64,000 nt of DNA from an uncultured Desulfomonile sp. (GTDB taxonomy: Bacteria; Desulfobacterota; Desulfomonilia; Desulfomonilales; Desulfomonilaceae): NCBI GenBank assembly GCA_903952205.1, contig CAJBEZ010000076.1:1-64000 (forward strand). Reading direction: 5' to 3'. A program made the position numbers and the translations under genes. Below the pieces are notes generated by a model. That model did not search any database, was not told the DNA's origin, and saw nothing but the letters and a program-made list of their open reading frames with translations. How positions within the stretch are numbered: position 1 is the stretch's first letter; every line of letters begins with the position of its first letter. Positions 56,109 to 64,000 of this stretch are shown here, in pieces.

Positions 56109-56399
56109 ATGTATCGTTATCTTGGAAATCGATTAATCCTTATCCTGTTTTTAATAGCGATCCTGGGATGCGCCGCAGTGGAACCACAACGTAAAGAAGA
56201 TTTTCAGTCTGCGCCAAAAGTTAAAGAAGAAGACCTAATTGATGACAAATCCAGCAGTCAGCCCAGCCAATCTACTCAAAACTCAAACCCGTATAGTTTA
56301 CCTGGTTTGGGCCAACCTGGGAGCAACTCTCCTGAACCACCTACCGATTCTACAACCGGCAGATCGCCCAGAAGGTTCATTTGGAAAGACAAGAACTAG
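56109..56399 (+). CDS. Small lipoprotein
   Basis: 96 residues. A signal peptide (MYRYLGNRLILILFLIAI) ends in the lipobox LGC-AAVEP, so it should be lipidated by Lgt and signal peptidase II. The mature part is hydrophilic, rich in Ser, Pro, Gln and Asp, and probably disordered. I do not recognise a family. The longer frame to 56061 is not needed. Confidence 0.65.
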   Translation: MYRYLGNRLILILFLIAILGCAAVEPQRKEDFQSAPKVKEEDLIDDKSSSQPSQSTQNSNPYSLPGLGQPGSNSPEPPTDSTTGRSPRRFIWKDKN

Positions 56400-56581
56400 A
56401 AATACCGGAATTTTAGGGCGACTTGTTGCAGTCCGGCATGAATAAATTTAATCTCGATCTTATTGATTTGGGTAATATAGGTACGGCGGCAATATGGAAA
56501 CTGAAACTTTTTCACGGCAAGTTGATCATTAATGTTGATTCTTTGTAGATCAAAATTGCTAGAGATACGGATTGCCGCATT
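56400..56581. other. Spacer before MFS gene
   Basis: The 180-bp gap carries no feature I can name beyond the expected promoter of the transporter. Confidence 0.3.
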
Positions 56582-57769
56582 ATGATGGAATTGGTTTTTA
56601 ACCCCAAATTTCTTGTACTGGCTGGATCGAATTTCTTTTTGTTCATGGTTGTGTCTGCCTGGAGTTTTCTTTCTTTCTATGTTACGGAACTTGGGTCGGA
56701 CACTGCTGACGTCGGATTATTTATGGCTTGCGCCGGAGTCACGTCGCTGGGTTCGCTACCGTTCATAGCCCCGTTAATAGACAGGTATGGACGTAAAAAA
56801 TTTATGTCGTGGGGAATGTTCTTTGTTGGATTTTCGAATCTTGGATTTGCGTTGTTTGACGGCTACTTTCCGTGGTTGCTGTCCATAAGGCTTTTACAGG
56901 GAACGGCTTTTGCGGCATGCTTCAACGCATGTTCCACCGCGCTTGTAGACTTGCTTCCCTTTGAAAAGAGAGTCCAAGGAATTGGGCTTTATGGGATATC
57001 TGGTTCACTTGCGGTAGCGATTGGCCCCTTTTTAGGAGAAACGGCGCTAATTCAGTTCGGTTTTAACGCCTATTTTATTTTACTGGCGACATTTGGTCTC
57101 ATAGGAACGGCGCTAGTTTTGACCTATAAAGAGTCCCCTAGGTTGACCACGTCAAAGAGCGCTCCCGTCAAATTCTTCCCCACCGTTATTAAGGGAAAAC
57201 ACATTGCAATGATGTCTCTAGTGGCTGTGTTTGGTAGTGGGTTCGCAGCCATGAACATCTTTTTCCCTCTTTTCGCCAGAGACCTGGGCATGAGAGCCGG
57301 TATCTTTTTTACTTCCTATGGAATCACCCTAATTGTCGTTCGTCTAATTCTTGGATCGATCGTGGATCGCCTTGATAGGGACAAACTCATTCTAATGTGT
57401 CTGGTTGGTTTTGGGGTCCTACTAATAGGCGCATCCCAGGTTGTTTCCCAGATCCATACAATTTTATTGGGAGCCCTGTTCGGATTTTGCCAGGGTCTGT
57501 CCTACCCCGCCATGATGGCGAGAATGCTCGATAGATCGAACACGGATAATCGGGCCATTGTTGTCTCACTTTTTACTGGTTCCTTTGGTGTAGGCATAAA
57601 TGTCTCTGTTCTCATCTGGGGCTTTGTGGCCCAGTTGAAGGGTTTGTCGTTCATGTTTGTGTCCGGGGGATCAGTAATATTGATCACAGCGTTATTGTAC
57701 GCCGTAATTGGCTTATGGCATGGGACTTTACCCAAGACAAGTGAAACTGTTACCCAAAAAGAGGCGTGA
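56582..57769 (+). CDS. MFS transporter
   Basis: 395 residues, twelve predicted membrane helices. The motif-A segment between helices 2 and 3 reads PLIDRYGRKKFMSWGM, and GSIVDRLDRDKLI is the equivalent between 8 and 9. It belongs to the drug/sugar-type MFS groups; substrate unknown. ATG at 56582 or 56585. It is monocistronic and ends before the bidirectional terminator at 58034. Confidence 0.85.
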   Translation: MMELVFNPKFLVLAGSNFFLFMVVSAWSFLSFYVTELGSDTADVGLFMACAGVTSLGSLPFIAPLIDRYGRKKFMSWGMFFVGFSNLGFALFDGYFPWLLSIRLLQGTAFAACFNACSTALVDLLPFEKRVQGIGLYGISGSLAVAIGPFLGETALIQFGFNAYFILLATFGLIGTALVLTYKESPRLTTSKSAPVKFFPTVIKGKHIAMMSLVAVFGSGFAAMNIFFPLFARDLGMRAGIFFTSYGITLIVVRLILGSIVDRLDRDKLILMCLVGFGVLLIGASQVVSQIHTILLGALFGFCQGLSYPAMMARMLDRSNTDNRAIVVSLFTGSFGVGINVSVLIWGFVAQLKGLSFMFVSGGSVILITALLYAVIGLWHGTLPKTSETVTQKEA

Positions 57770-58033
57770 CCTTTAAACGATGAACTCGGTTAGGCGTCAT
57801 CTTGGCTGGTCTACTCAACTGTGGCGCCCATGACGACTAAGCCTGACTGTTGAAATAGAAATGCCATAATCTTTCGTTTATGCTTGTAGACTTTTAATTG
57901 TCCGGTAACATTCGTCAGCGAAAGATTAATGGATATCAGTGTCATGTTCAGACAAGAGGATTGAGCGTCGTCATTGGGTTTTGTGGTCGCAGTTGTGGGA
58001 ATGAATTTAGTCAGCTAATCAAGATGGCGAAAT
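57770..58033. other. Spacer after MFS gene
   Basis: About 260 bp without a recognisable gene or RNA. It ends at the terminator shared with the secreted-protein gene on the other strand. Confidence 0.4.
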
Positions 58034-58064
58034 AAAAAAGGCCGGGATAAACCCGACCTTTTTT
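58034..58064. terminator. Bidirectional terminator
   Basis: GGCCGGG pairs with CCCGACC (one wobble) with a short loop, flanked by six A on one side and six T on the other, so it can end transcription of the MFS gene and of the minus-strand secreted-protein gene. Confidence 0.85.
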
Positions 58065-58090
58065 AGAAAAAGACTAACTCTTATTCTGAA

Positions 58091-58483
58091 TTACCAGCCT
58101 CTCGGCGCAGTGTAGATGTTAACCGGTGTGCAAGGAACAGCGGCTGTCACATAAGCTGCATCACCCAATTCTATGGGGCAGCAGCTGTTGTTAGGAAGAA
58201 GCTGACCGGTGACTATTGGCGACACAACTAGTCCAACAGCTCTAAAAGGAATACTCAAGGCTGCGTGAATAACGCCGGGAATCAACGGGGGCTCACAAGC
58301 TGGAGCAACAGGTCCCCTAAGAGTGACGTCTTCAGGAGCCACTAGACAGGAAGAACCTCCACCAAAAGTTGTGTTCGGAATACCAGGAACCGGCCACTTG
58401 CTTACGGTGTAACCCCAGGACATTCCCACGCCAAGCATCAGCACAGCCAGGATTCCAAGAGCTACAACGGATTTTCTAACCAT
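58091..58483 (-). CDS. Small secreted protein, leader-sharing pair member 1
   Basis: 130 residues. Signal peptide (MVRKSVVALGILAVLMLGVGMSWG) then a mature part with five Cys and hydrophobic Pro/Gly/Val-rich stretches (IPFRAVGLVVSPIVTG). AAGGAGG precedes the ATG. The 26 bases around the start are identical to those of the gene at 58730-59188. I do not recognise a family; it looks like an envelope or surface-associated protein. Confidence 0.6.
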   Translation of the reverse strand: MVRKSVVALGILAVLMLGVGMSWGYTVSKWPVPGIPNTTFGGGSSCLVAPEDVTLRGPVAPACEPPLIPGVIHAALSIPFRAVGLVVSPIVTGQLLPNNSCCPIELGDAAYVTAAVPCTPVNIYTAPRGW

Positions 58484-58502
58484 ACCCTCATCCTCCTTTC
58501 AT
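58477..58502 (-). repeat. Leader repeat, copy 1
   Basis: Twenty-six bases identical to 59182-59207. They cover the first codons (MV) and the upstream leader with the AAGGAGG ribosome site. Confidence 0.75.
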
Positions 58503-58673
58503 TCAAGACGTTCCAGTTAACATAACCGGACATCAAGATTATATTTCCCTAATATTAGCGCATATATTTTGCGCTATTGTTACCTCATGTTAAAAGGGTT
58601 GTCAAGATTTTTTTGGTTCATAAAACCGCATTTACCGAGTGAGTCACGCATCACCATTCCAGAGTTAACTATA

Positions 58674-58702
58674 GGACCGGACTCAGACAAGTAATCCGGT
58701 CC
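58674..58702 (-). other. Perfect 8-bp stem-loop after secreted-protein gene
   Basis: GGACCGGA (58674-58681) and TCCGGTCC (58695-58702) pair perfectly around a 13-base loop just after the stop of the gene at 58730. There is no strong T-tract, so it may be an RNA 3' end stabiliser or a weak terminator. Confidence 0.5.
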
Positions 58703-58729
58703 GAAATGATAACGCGTTAGGATCTTCCT

Positions 58730-59188
58730 CTACCAAAGAGCTCCGAAGATCGTAGAGTCGCCGGATAGCATCGCCGTGCCAGCGCCGAAAAAACCACCAA
58801 GGCCACCACCAAACGGTGAGCCACAGGGGCTGGCGTTCGCTCCGCCGAAAGCAGGCAAGCAACCATATACGCCATCAAAACCGCCAAAAAGCATCTCACA
58901 CGGGTGGGCGATCGCCGTAAGCAAAGAGACCAACATTCCTGGTCTAGGCTCACTCTTGCATGAACCACCACCACCAGGCATAGGCGCTGGGCAAGGACCC
59001 TCAATCTTACATTCCCATGTTGTCACTATGGTCTTTGAAACACCAGTGTCAGGGCAATCAACCGGAACATAAAGCGGCGCAGTATTGCATTGAGCGCCAC
59101 AGCCTCCACCGATGAAGCCGAAAGAAGTCCCCGCCACCATGAGCGTCAGAGACAAAACACTGAGAACGACTAATGTTCTCTTAACCAT
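58730..59188 (-). CDS. Small secreted Gly/Cys-rich protein, pair member 2
   Basis: 152 residues. Signal peptide (VKRTLVVLSVLSLTLMVAGTSFG) followed by a mature part with about nine Cys, and a Gly-rich C-terminal half (AHPCEMLFGGFDGVYGCLPAFGG, then GGGLGGFFGAG). Cys spacing suggests disulfides outside the cytoplasm. It shares its leader with 58091-58483 but little sequence in the mature part. Unknown family. Its ending (GDSTIFGALW) has an aromatic C-terminus but the protein is too short to be a normal barrel. Confidence 0.6.
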   Translation of the reverse strand: MVKRTLVVLSVLSLTLMVAGTSFGFIGGGCGAQCNTAPLYVPVDCPDTGVSKTIVTTWECKIEGPCPAPMPGGGGSCKSEPRPGMLVSLLTAIAHPCEMLFGGFDGVYGCLPAFGGANASPCGSPFGGGLGGFFGAGTAMLSGDSTIFGALW

Positions 59189-59207
59189 ACCCTCATCCTC
59201 CTTTCAT
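59182..59207 (-). repeat. Leader repeat, copy 2
   Basis: Identical to 58477-58502, at the same place relative to the second secreted-protein gene. Confidence 0.75.
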
Positions 59208-59615
59208 CAATCCTTTCCAAAGGAAGCTTCAATACCAGATTTGGATAGCCTCCAAAAAAATATAGCTCTGGATATGTTTTAACTTTATTACAGAAATCCG
59301 CAACGTTGTCAACCTTTTTTTCGCGCTGTCAAACGTTGCTTTCACAAAAACTTAAGTTCATGCTTGACTCGCGTACCTTAGTCAGCCTTTATGTTTATTG
59401 TCAAGCCAAAAAATTCCCTTCGGCGAGCCCTATCTTATTCCACATATTGGAGAGCCCCCCAAAATATGCTTGTTGACTCTTGAGGAAGACAGTAATAAAG
59501 ATTTTTCATGACTTTTTTGATAGAAATGGACTGGACATCTTAATTACCACTTTTTGACAAATGGAAAATCATGTTCTTCTCAAATCTTTTCGGAAGAAAA
59601 AAGGAGTTTAAGTTT
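59208..59615. other. Gene-free stretch, about 400 bp
   Basis: This spacer separates the minus-strand secreted-protein gene from the plus-strand MoxR gene and must contain both promoters. I see no RNA gene or ORF. Confidence 0.45.
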
Positions 59616-60467
59616 ATGTCTCTCGAATCCTCGCCTACGGCGTTCACTGGCGCATCGAAATACGTGCTGGACGAAGAATTGGCGCAAATAGTCAATATTT
59701 CAATAGCGTTGGAAATGCCGTTGCTTCTTAAAGGCGAACCTGGTACCGGCAAAACCATGCTGGCGCACGCAATCGCGCAGGCCCAAAACATGACTCTGAC
59801 TGTTTTGAACGTAAAATCCAGCCTTAAACTGGTCGACGCTTTATATCAGTATGATACTCTGACCCGTCTTAACGACAGTAGATTTGGAGATTCAAAGCGT
59901 GACGTCAGCAATATCGAAGAATACATTCGTATGGGCAAGATTGGACAGGCCTTTGTCTCCGATGTTCGAGTGGTGTTATTGATTGACGAAATAGACAAGG
60001 CCGACACTGACTTCCAGGATGACATGCTCGATGTTCTGGATCAAATGGAATTTGATATTATGGAGATAGACAAAACCATAAGAGCAAAAAACAGGCCTGT
60101 GATAATCATTACATCTAACGCCAAGAAAGATCTGTCGGACCCATTTCTCGGAAGGTGCAATTTCCACCATATTGCATTTCCTGACCCGGACATGATGCGC
60201 CGGATCATAAACGTCCATTTCGATGACCTAGACAAAGAGTTGCTGGAATTGTGTGTAAAGACATTTTACAAATTGCGCGATTTTCAGGGGATTGAAAAGA
60301 AACCTGCGACGAGAGAACTGATCAATTGGGTCAGAGCTCTACGAAGAGACCCGGACTTCAGGCCCAAAGACCTGATTCAGGGGAAAATTCCCTTCCTCGG
60401 TATCCTTTTCAAGAAGAGTTCAGATTATCAACTTTCTGTTCAGCATGCACGGAGACTCAGATCGTAG
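59616..60467 (+). CDS. MoxR-type AAA+ ATPase
   Basis: 283 residues. Walker A GEPGTGKTMLA, Walker B VVLLIDEIDKAD and the sensor PVIIITSNAKKDLSDPFLGRC are intact. It is the MoxR class found beside CoxE/VWA genes. ATG 59616 is chosen because GGAG lies nine bases upstream; an upstream ATG at 59571 would add an unlikely basic N-terminus. The VWA gene follows after 30 bases. Confidence 0.92.
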   Translation: MSLESSPTAFTGASKYVLDEELAQIVNISIALEMPLLLKGEPGTGKTMLAHAIAQAQNMTLTVLNVKSSLKLVDALYQYDTLTRLNDSRFGDSKRDVSNIEEYIRMGKIGQAFVSDVRVVLLIDEIDKADTDFQDDMLDVLDQMEFDIMEIDKTIRAKNRPVIIITSNAKKDLSDPFLGRCNFHHIAFPDPDMMRRIINVHFDDLDKELLELCVKTFYKLRDFQGIEKKPATRELINWVRALRRDPDFRPKDLIQGKIPFLGILFKKSSDYQLSVQHARRLRS

Positions 60468-60497
60468 GGGCGCTCCCCGTCGCGCAGGTGATTAAAA

Positions 60498-61691
60498 ATG
60501 TTTATTGATTTTTTTTATATCCTTAGAGAATCTGGGATACCCGTATCACCAACCTCTTTTCTGAGGCTTCACAAGGCCTTGGACCTCGGCCTTGTCAATG
60601 GTCTGGGAGATTTCTACACAGCCGCCAGATCAATACTTGTAAAGAGCGAAAGATATTTTGACATATATGATAGGGTATTCGCCCATTTCTTTCACGGGGC
60701 GGAACTGCCTGATTTCAAGGGCCTAGATTTGGAAGCCGCTGCAAGGGAACTCCTGGACGAATGGTTGAAACAGCCCGAAGCATTGGCGCAAGCGCTTGGA
60801 ATTCCCAAGGATAAAATCCAGTCAATGTCGCCTGATGAACTATTGAAGTATTTTACTGACCGTTTGAAAGAACAGACAGAGGCCCATCACGGGGGTAGTC
60901 GATGGATTGGAACAGGAGGAACTTCTCCCGTCGGACATTCAGGTTATCATCCTGGAGGCATGAGAGTTGGAGGAGTTTCCATGAATAAAAGCGCTATCAA
61001 GGTAGCGCTCGACAGAAGATACAGGGATTATTCCCTTGAAGCGCCCCTCACTGCAGCGCAAATGGGTGAAGCGCTTAAGAGGTTGAGAAGAATGGCGCCT
61101 GCAGGGCCAAAGGACCTTATAAACGTTGATAAAACCATAGTGGCTACGACAAAGAACGCTGGAGAGATCGAAATAGTTTTTGACAGAAGTTTGAGAGACA
61201 GGCTGAAAGTCATATTGATGATAGACAATGGTGGCTGGTCTATGGAACCCTACATTGATATCGTCCAAACATTGTTTAACTATGCGCGAGCGCAGTTCAA
61301 AGACGTAAAGATTTTCTTTTTTCACAACACCATATATGATTTCGTGTGGGAAGATCCCCCTAGAAGATATAAGCCCCAACGGGTTGCGGATTTTTCAACC
61401 TGGGATCGAAAATCGAGACTGATTGTAGTTGGGGACGCGAGTATGGCGCCGTATGAACTGATGGCGACAGATGGGTCGATCCATATTGAAGAAAGAAGCG
61501 GATTGCCAAGCATTGATCGTTTGAACCTTCTAACCCAAATATTTCCCAAAAACGTTTGGTTGAATCCAACACCTCTTAGATTATGGCCTCTAACTAGAAC
61601 CATAGGGGTTGTCGCTTCAATTTTTCCCATGTTTGAACTGACTCTGGATGGTTTGGACCGCGCAATAACTCAAATGATGTCAAAGAACTGA
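60498..61691 (+). CDS. CoxE-like VWA-domain protein
   Basis: 397 residues. The N-terminus (FFYILRESGIPVSPTSFLRL) and a linker with Gly/His-rich patch (about 135-160) lead to a VWA-like C-terminal half from about residue 230. The metal site reads LMIDNGGWSM, so the first MIDAS motif is D-x-G-x-x-S rather than D-x-S-x-S. Later THR/Asp residues are not certain. MoxR-VWA pairs act as chaperone-like complexes for enzymes or envelope functions; the client is unknown. AGGTGA precedes ATG 60498 by about seven bases. Confidence 0.82.
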   Translation: MFIDFFYILRESGIPVSPTSFLRLHKALDLGLVNGLGDFYTAARSILVKSERYFDIYDRVFAHFFHGAELPDFKGLDLEAAARELLDEWLKQPEALAQALGIPKDKIQSMSPDELLKYFTDRLKEQTEAHHGGSRWIGTGGTSPVGHSGYHPGGMRVGGVSMNKSAIKVALDRRYRDYSLEAPLTAAQMGEALKRLRRMAPAGPKDLINVDKTIVATTKNAGEIEIVFDRSLRDRLKVILMIDNGGWSMEPYIDIVQTLFNYARAQFKDVKIFFFHNTIYDFVWEDPPRRYKPQRVADFSTWDRKSRLIVVGDASMAPYELMATDGSIHIEERSGLPSIDRLNLLTQIFPKNVWLNPTPLRLWPLTRTIGVVASIFPMFELTLDGLDRAITQMMSKN

Positions 61692-61789
61692 TTTTTCATA
61701 AACCTTGATTGCCTCCAACCGACAGTGGAAGCTTTGGACCTCAACAATCATTCAGTGACACACAACCTTAACATTCAGTCAGACTTGAA

Positions 61790-63955
61790 ATGACCTCCAG
61801 AAATCGAAACAGCTTTAGGTTGTTTTTCCGGAAACTATTTATTGGTTTGCTCGCCTGCGCGTTTATCGTCATGGCCGCAGTCAGCGCGCTTGTCGTCTGG
61901 ACTTTCGAGGTAAGATTACAGAGATGGCCTATTGTGATCTTTGGCGCGCCGACAACCATCAGAGTCGGAGATAATCTTACCGATCTTCAGTATTACGCAC
62001 GCCTGACAAGGTTGGGGTATTCGAAGGGAGACTCTATTTCTCTCGACCCGGGAGAATGGATGCAGTCCGGATCAAACTTAAGGATTGTTCTCCGATATTC
62101 ACCTTTTATAGACCAAGGTGTCATTGATGGTCCCGTTACGCTGTCTCTCGATGGGGACACCATCAAATCGATACGTCTCATGCGTTCTCTTCAGGAAGTC
62201 AAGAGTTTTGACCTCGAACCGGAATTGCTGGGAGTCTTTCCAGTAAAAGGGCAAACGCCGGAGCTTTGTATCCCGGTCAAGCTCGACCAAATGCCTCCAC
62301 TTCTGCTGGATTCCGTATTGCTGACCGAAGACAATCGATTTTATACACATAATGGGATCGACATTGTCTCAATTTACAGGGCAATAATTTCAAATGTTCA
62401 GGCGGGGCGCTATGTACAGGGAGCCAGCACCATTACACAGCAACTCATCCGAATGACTTTGCTAAACCCAGAGAAAACCTTGTGGCGAAAATTCAATGAA
62501 GTCATACTTTCGTTGGGCGCTGACGCTATTTACAGCAAGAAAACCATACTGGAAGCCTACTTGAATCGGGTCTACCTTGGACAGGCGGGTCCTCTGCCAG
62601 TTCAGGGAGTTCATGAAGCCGCTCGTAACTTTTTTGGAAAATCACTTAATCAACTCGACGCGTCCGAGTGCGCGCTAGTCGCCGCTATCATAAGAGCCCC
62701 CAATATCATTAATCCATTTCGTCACCCCGAACGTACACTGGCTAGACGTAACATGATCCTCGGATTACTTCTAAAATATGGCAAGATTTCCAGGGACACC
62801 TATGAAGAGGAAATTGCTAAACCCGTTCAGATGCTCAGGGCAAGCTTTTCTCCGCCTAGGGCTTCAGTCTTCCTTGAAGTAGCGAAACAGGAGTTACGTT
62901 ATGGCAATTCAGGAGCCGACAATGGTCGGAATTTTTTTGCAACATCCCTGGATGTCGCCATGCAGGCTTTTGCTGAAACCAAAATGCGAAGATTCGGAGA
63001 GTTGGGGCTACAGTCCCATGTCATTATTGTTAATCCTGAAACAGGGTCACTACTCGTATATTTGACACCGGCGTCGGAAAAATGGGATGGCCAGGGAGGG
63101 AACCTGGGGCTCTTCGCTCCAATAGCCCTTATCCCAGCTTTTACTCCCCAACGAGTTAGTGATCCACTTTACACACTGGCTTCTCAGGTCACTCTGGACG
63201 TCACGGATCCCAGAAGGATGGCCTTTACTGAGGCATTCAGGCTAAATCGAGAGACGCTGCTTAGTCGAATTACCGAAGTAATTGGCTCTGACAGGATTGT
63301 TTCCGCGTTGAACGATTTTAGAATCAGAGCCAAGGTATTAAATGGATCGGAGACATTCATCCAACCAATGAATCCACTGGAGGTGGCCCAAAGTTATTCA
63401 GCTCTTGCAGGTCTCGGATACACTCGGCTCATAAATTGCCGCAGGCCTCCTCTCTCCATCGACCTTACGCGGGCTAACACCCCTGACGAAATCAGAGTTT
63501 CTACCCCGGCCGCGGTAATTTTCATTGTCAACAGTCTGACCAGGGACGGGCAAAATTCCCAGGACATGACTGACAACCCGCAAAAACTTTTACTTAGCCC
63601 ATCATGCATCGTAGATCATGACAAAAGGGGAGTATGGGGTGTGGCATATCACAAAAACTCCTTGGCGTTGATTCGTATTCCCTCCGCCGCCCTCAATCCA
63701 AAGCTGGTTAGAAAAACTATTTTGGAGATATTGCCTTCTCCAAATCTTGGTTTTAACAAAGATTTTTCGATCCCCTCAGGCCTTGTCTTTCGAAAACTTT
63801 GCGCCGAATCCGGGCTTAGGGCTACATCAACCTGTCCAAAAATAACCTTGGAGCCATTCCTTACTGGAACACAACCAGACGAATGGTGTAGTTTAAGACA
63901 CGAAAAGGCTCAAAAGACTGAAAACCCTCAAAAACAGTTTATTCGGCCGAGGTAG
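61790..63955 (+). CDS. Class A PBP-like transglycosylase with degenerate transpeptidase
   Basis: 721 residues. A cytoplasmic start and membrane helix (about 15-40) precede a UB2H-like region (to about 130), as in PBP1b. A GT51 transglycosylase follows with LLTEDNRFYTHNGID (catalytic Glu), GASTITQQLIRMTL, and KKTILEAYLNRVYLGQ. The C-terminal half aligns with a transpeptidase domain but shows no SxxK (the segment reads GGNLGLFAPIALIPAFTP), no clear SxN and no KTG. The extreme C-terminus, SGLRATSTCP, GTQPDEWC, resembles the PBP1 tail. It probably polymerises glycan strands only. The start lacks a good ribosome site. Confidence 0.85.
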   Translation: MTSRNRNSFRLFFRKLFIGLLACAFIVMAAVSALVVWTFEVRLQRWPIVIFGAPTTIRVGDNLTDLQYYARLTRLGYSKGDSISLDPGEWMQSGSNLRIVLRYSPFIDQGVIDGPVTLSLDGDTIKSIRLMRSLQEVKSFDLEPELLGVFPVKGQTPELCIPVKLDQMPPLLLDSVLLTEDNRFYTHNGIDIVSIYRAIISNVQAGRYVQGASTITQQLIRMTLLNPEKTLWRKFNEVILSLGADAIYSKKTILEAYLNRVYLGQAGPLPVQGVHEAARNFFGKSLNQLDASECALVAAIIRAPNIINPFRHPERTLARRNMILGLLLKYGKISRDTYEEEIAKPVQMLRASFSPPRASVFLEVAKQELRYGNSGADNGRNFFATSLDVAMQAFAETKMRRFGELGLQSHVIIVNPETGSLLVYLTPASEKWDGQGGNLGLFAPIALIPAFTPQRVSDPLYTLASQVTLDVTDPRRMAFTEAFRLNRETLLSRITEVIGSDRIVSALNDFRIRAKVLNGSETFIQPMNPLEVAQSYSALAGLGYTRLINCRRPPLSIDLTRANTPDEIRVSTPAAVIFIVNSLTRDGQNSQDMTDNPQKLLLSPSCIVDHDKRGVWGVAYHKNSLALIRIPSAALNPKLVRKTILEILPSPNLGFNKDFSIPSGLVFRKLCAESGLRATSTCPKITLEPFLTGTQPDEWCSLRHEKAQKTENPQKQFIRPR

Positions 63956-64000
63956 CCTTTTTGGCGCTCTCGCAATATTTTTTTGATCATGTGTCATCAA
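63956..64000. other. Window end, no feature
   Basis: Forty-five bases after the stop codon with a short T run (63980-63986) but no clear stem. Nothing else can be said. Confidence 0.3.

Overview
The window reads as a chromosome segment of a Gram-negative anaerobe. The best fit is a syntrophic or sulfate-reducing Desulfobacterota bacterium of the Desulfomonile/Syntrophobacterales type; this is inferred from gene content, not from a marker gene. Supporting genes are the lower benzoyl-CoA pathway (BamA and dienoyl-CoA hydratase beside a thiolase/DUF35 pair), methylmalonyl-CoA decarboxylase with a class III CoA-transferase, acetate kinase, SelA, a heme-chaperone-type radical SAM protein, Lgt, an outer-membrane barrel and a large hybrid histidine kinase.

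Positions 1-11640 look like an accessory region next to a tRNA-Phe gene (11641-11716). The first 22 bases of the window match the anticodon arm and variable loop of that tRNA in 21 of 22 positions, in the position and orientation expected for the far attachment site of an island. Between the two copies lie toxin-antitoxin modules and their wreckage (VapBC, a Doc-type Fic toxin with a small partner, a truncated AbiEi, a frameshifted AbiEii, a GNAT toxin-like gene with an in-frame stop and a 56-residue partner), a DUF3800 protein, a pRiA4b ORF-3 protein, an AAA-ATPase remnant, an outer-membrane barrel, an ElyC/YdcF protein, a rhomboid protease and dispersed GC-rich repeats. No integrase is visible.

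From 11816 to 34347 the content is mainly housekeeping: a MoxR ATPase paired with a large protein resembling TraB/DUF5682, a HemW-like protein, scpB-fumC-CoA transferase (fumC appears GC-rich and sits between short direct repeats), tRNA-Gln, TsaC, glutaredoxin, GDP-fucose synthesis (gmd-fcl), SelA, MtaB, a ttcA-ribE-ribBA-ribH-nusB block and an ABC-F ATPase.

From 34755 to 45962 an orphan hybrid histidine kinase precedes the aromatic-degradation cluster (SCP2-type thiolase, DUF35 partner, BamA, terminator, dienoyl-CoA hydratase). A methyltransferase, a small membrane protein, TrmJ and Lgt follow. From 46029 to the end are a 1707-residue TPR-CHAT protein whose CHAT histidine appears replaced by tyrosine, acetate kinase, an NMN adenylyltransferase-like protein, an FkbM methyltransferase, a divergent inositol-phosphate synthase/CDP-alcohol transferase pair (probable inositol lipid synthesis), an MFS transporter, two small secreted proteins with identical leaders, a MoxR/VWA pair and a class A PBP-like protein with an intact transglycosylase but a degenerate transpeptidase domain.

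Most start codons were chosen from visible Shine-Dalgarno spacing. All family assignments are by eye from motifs.
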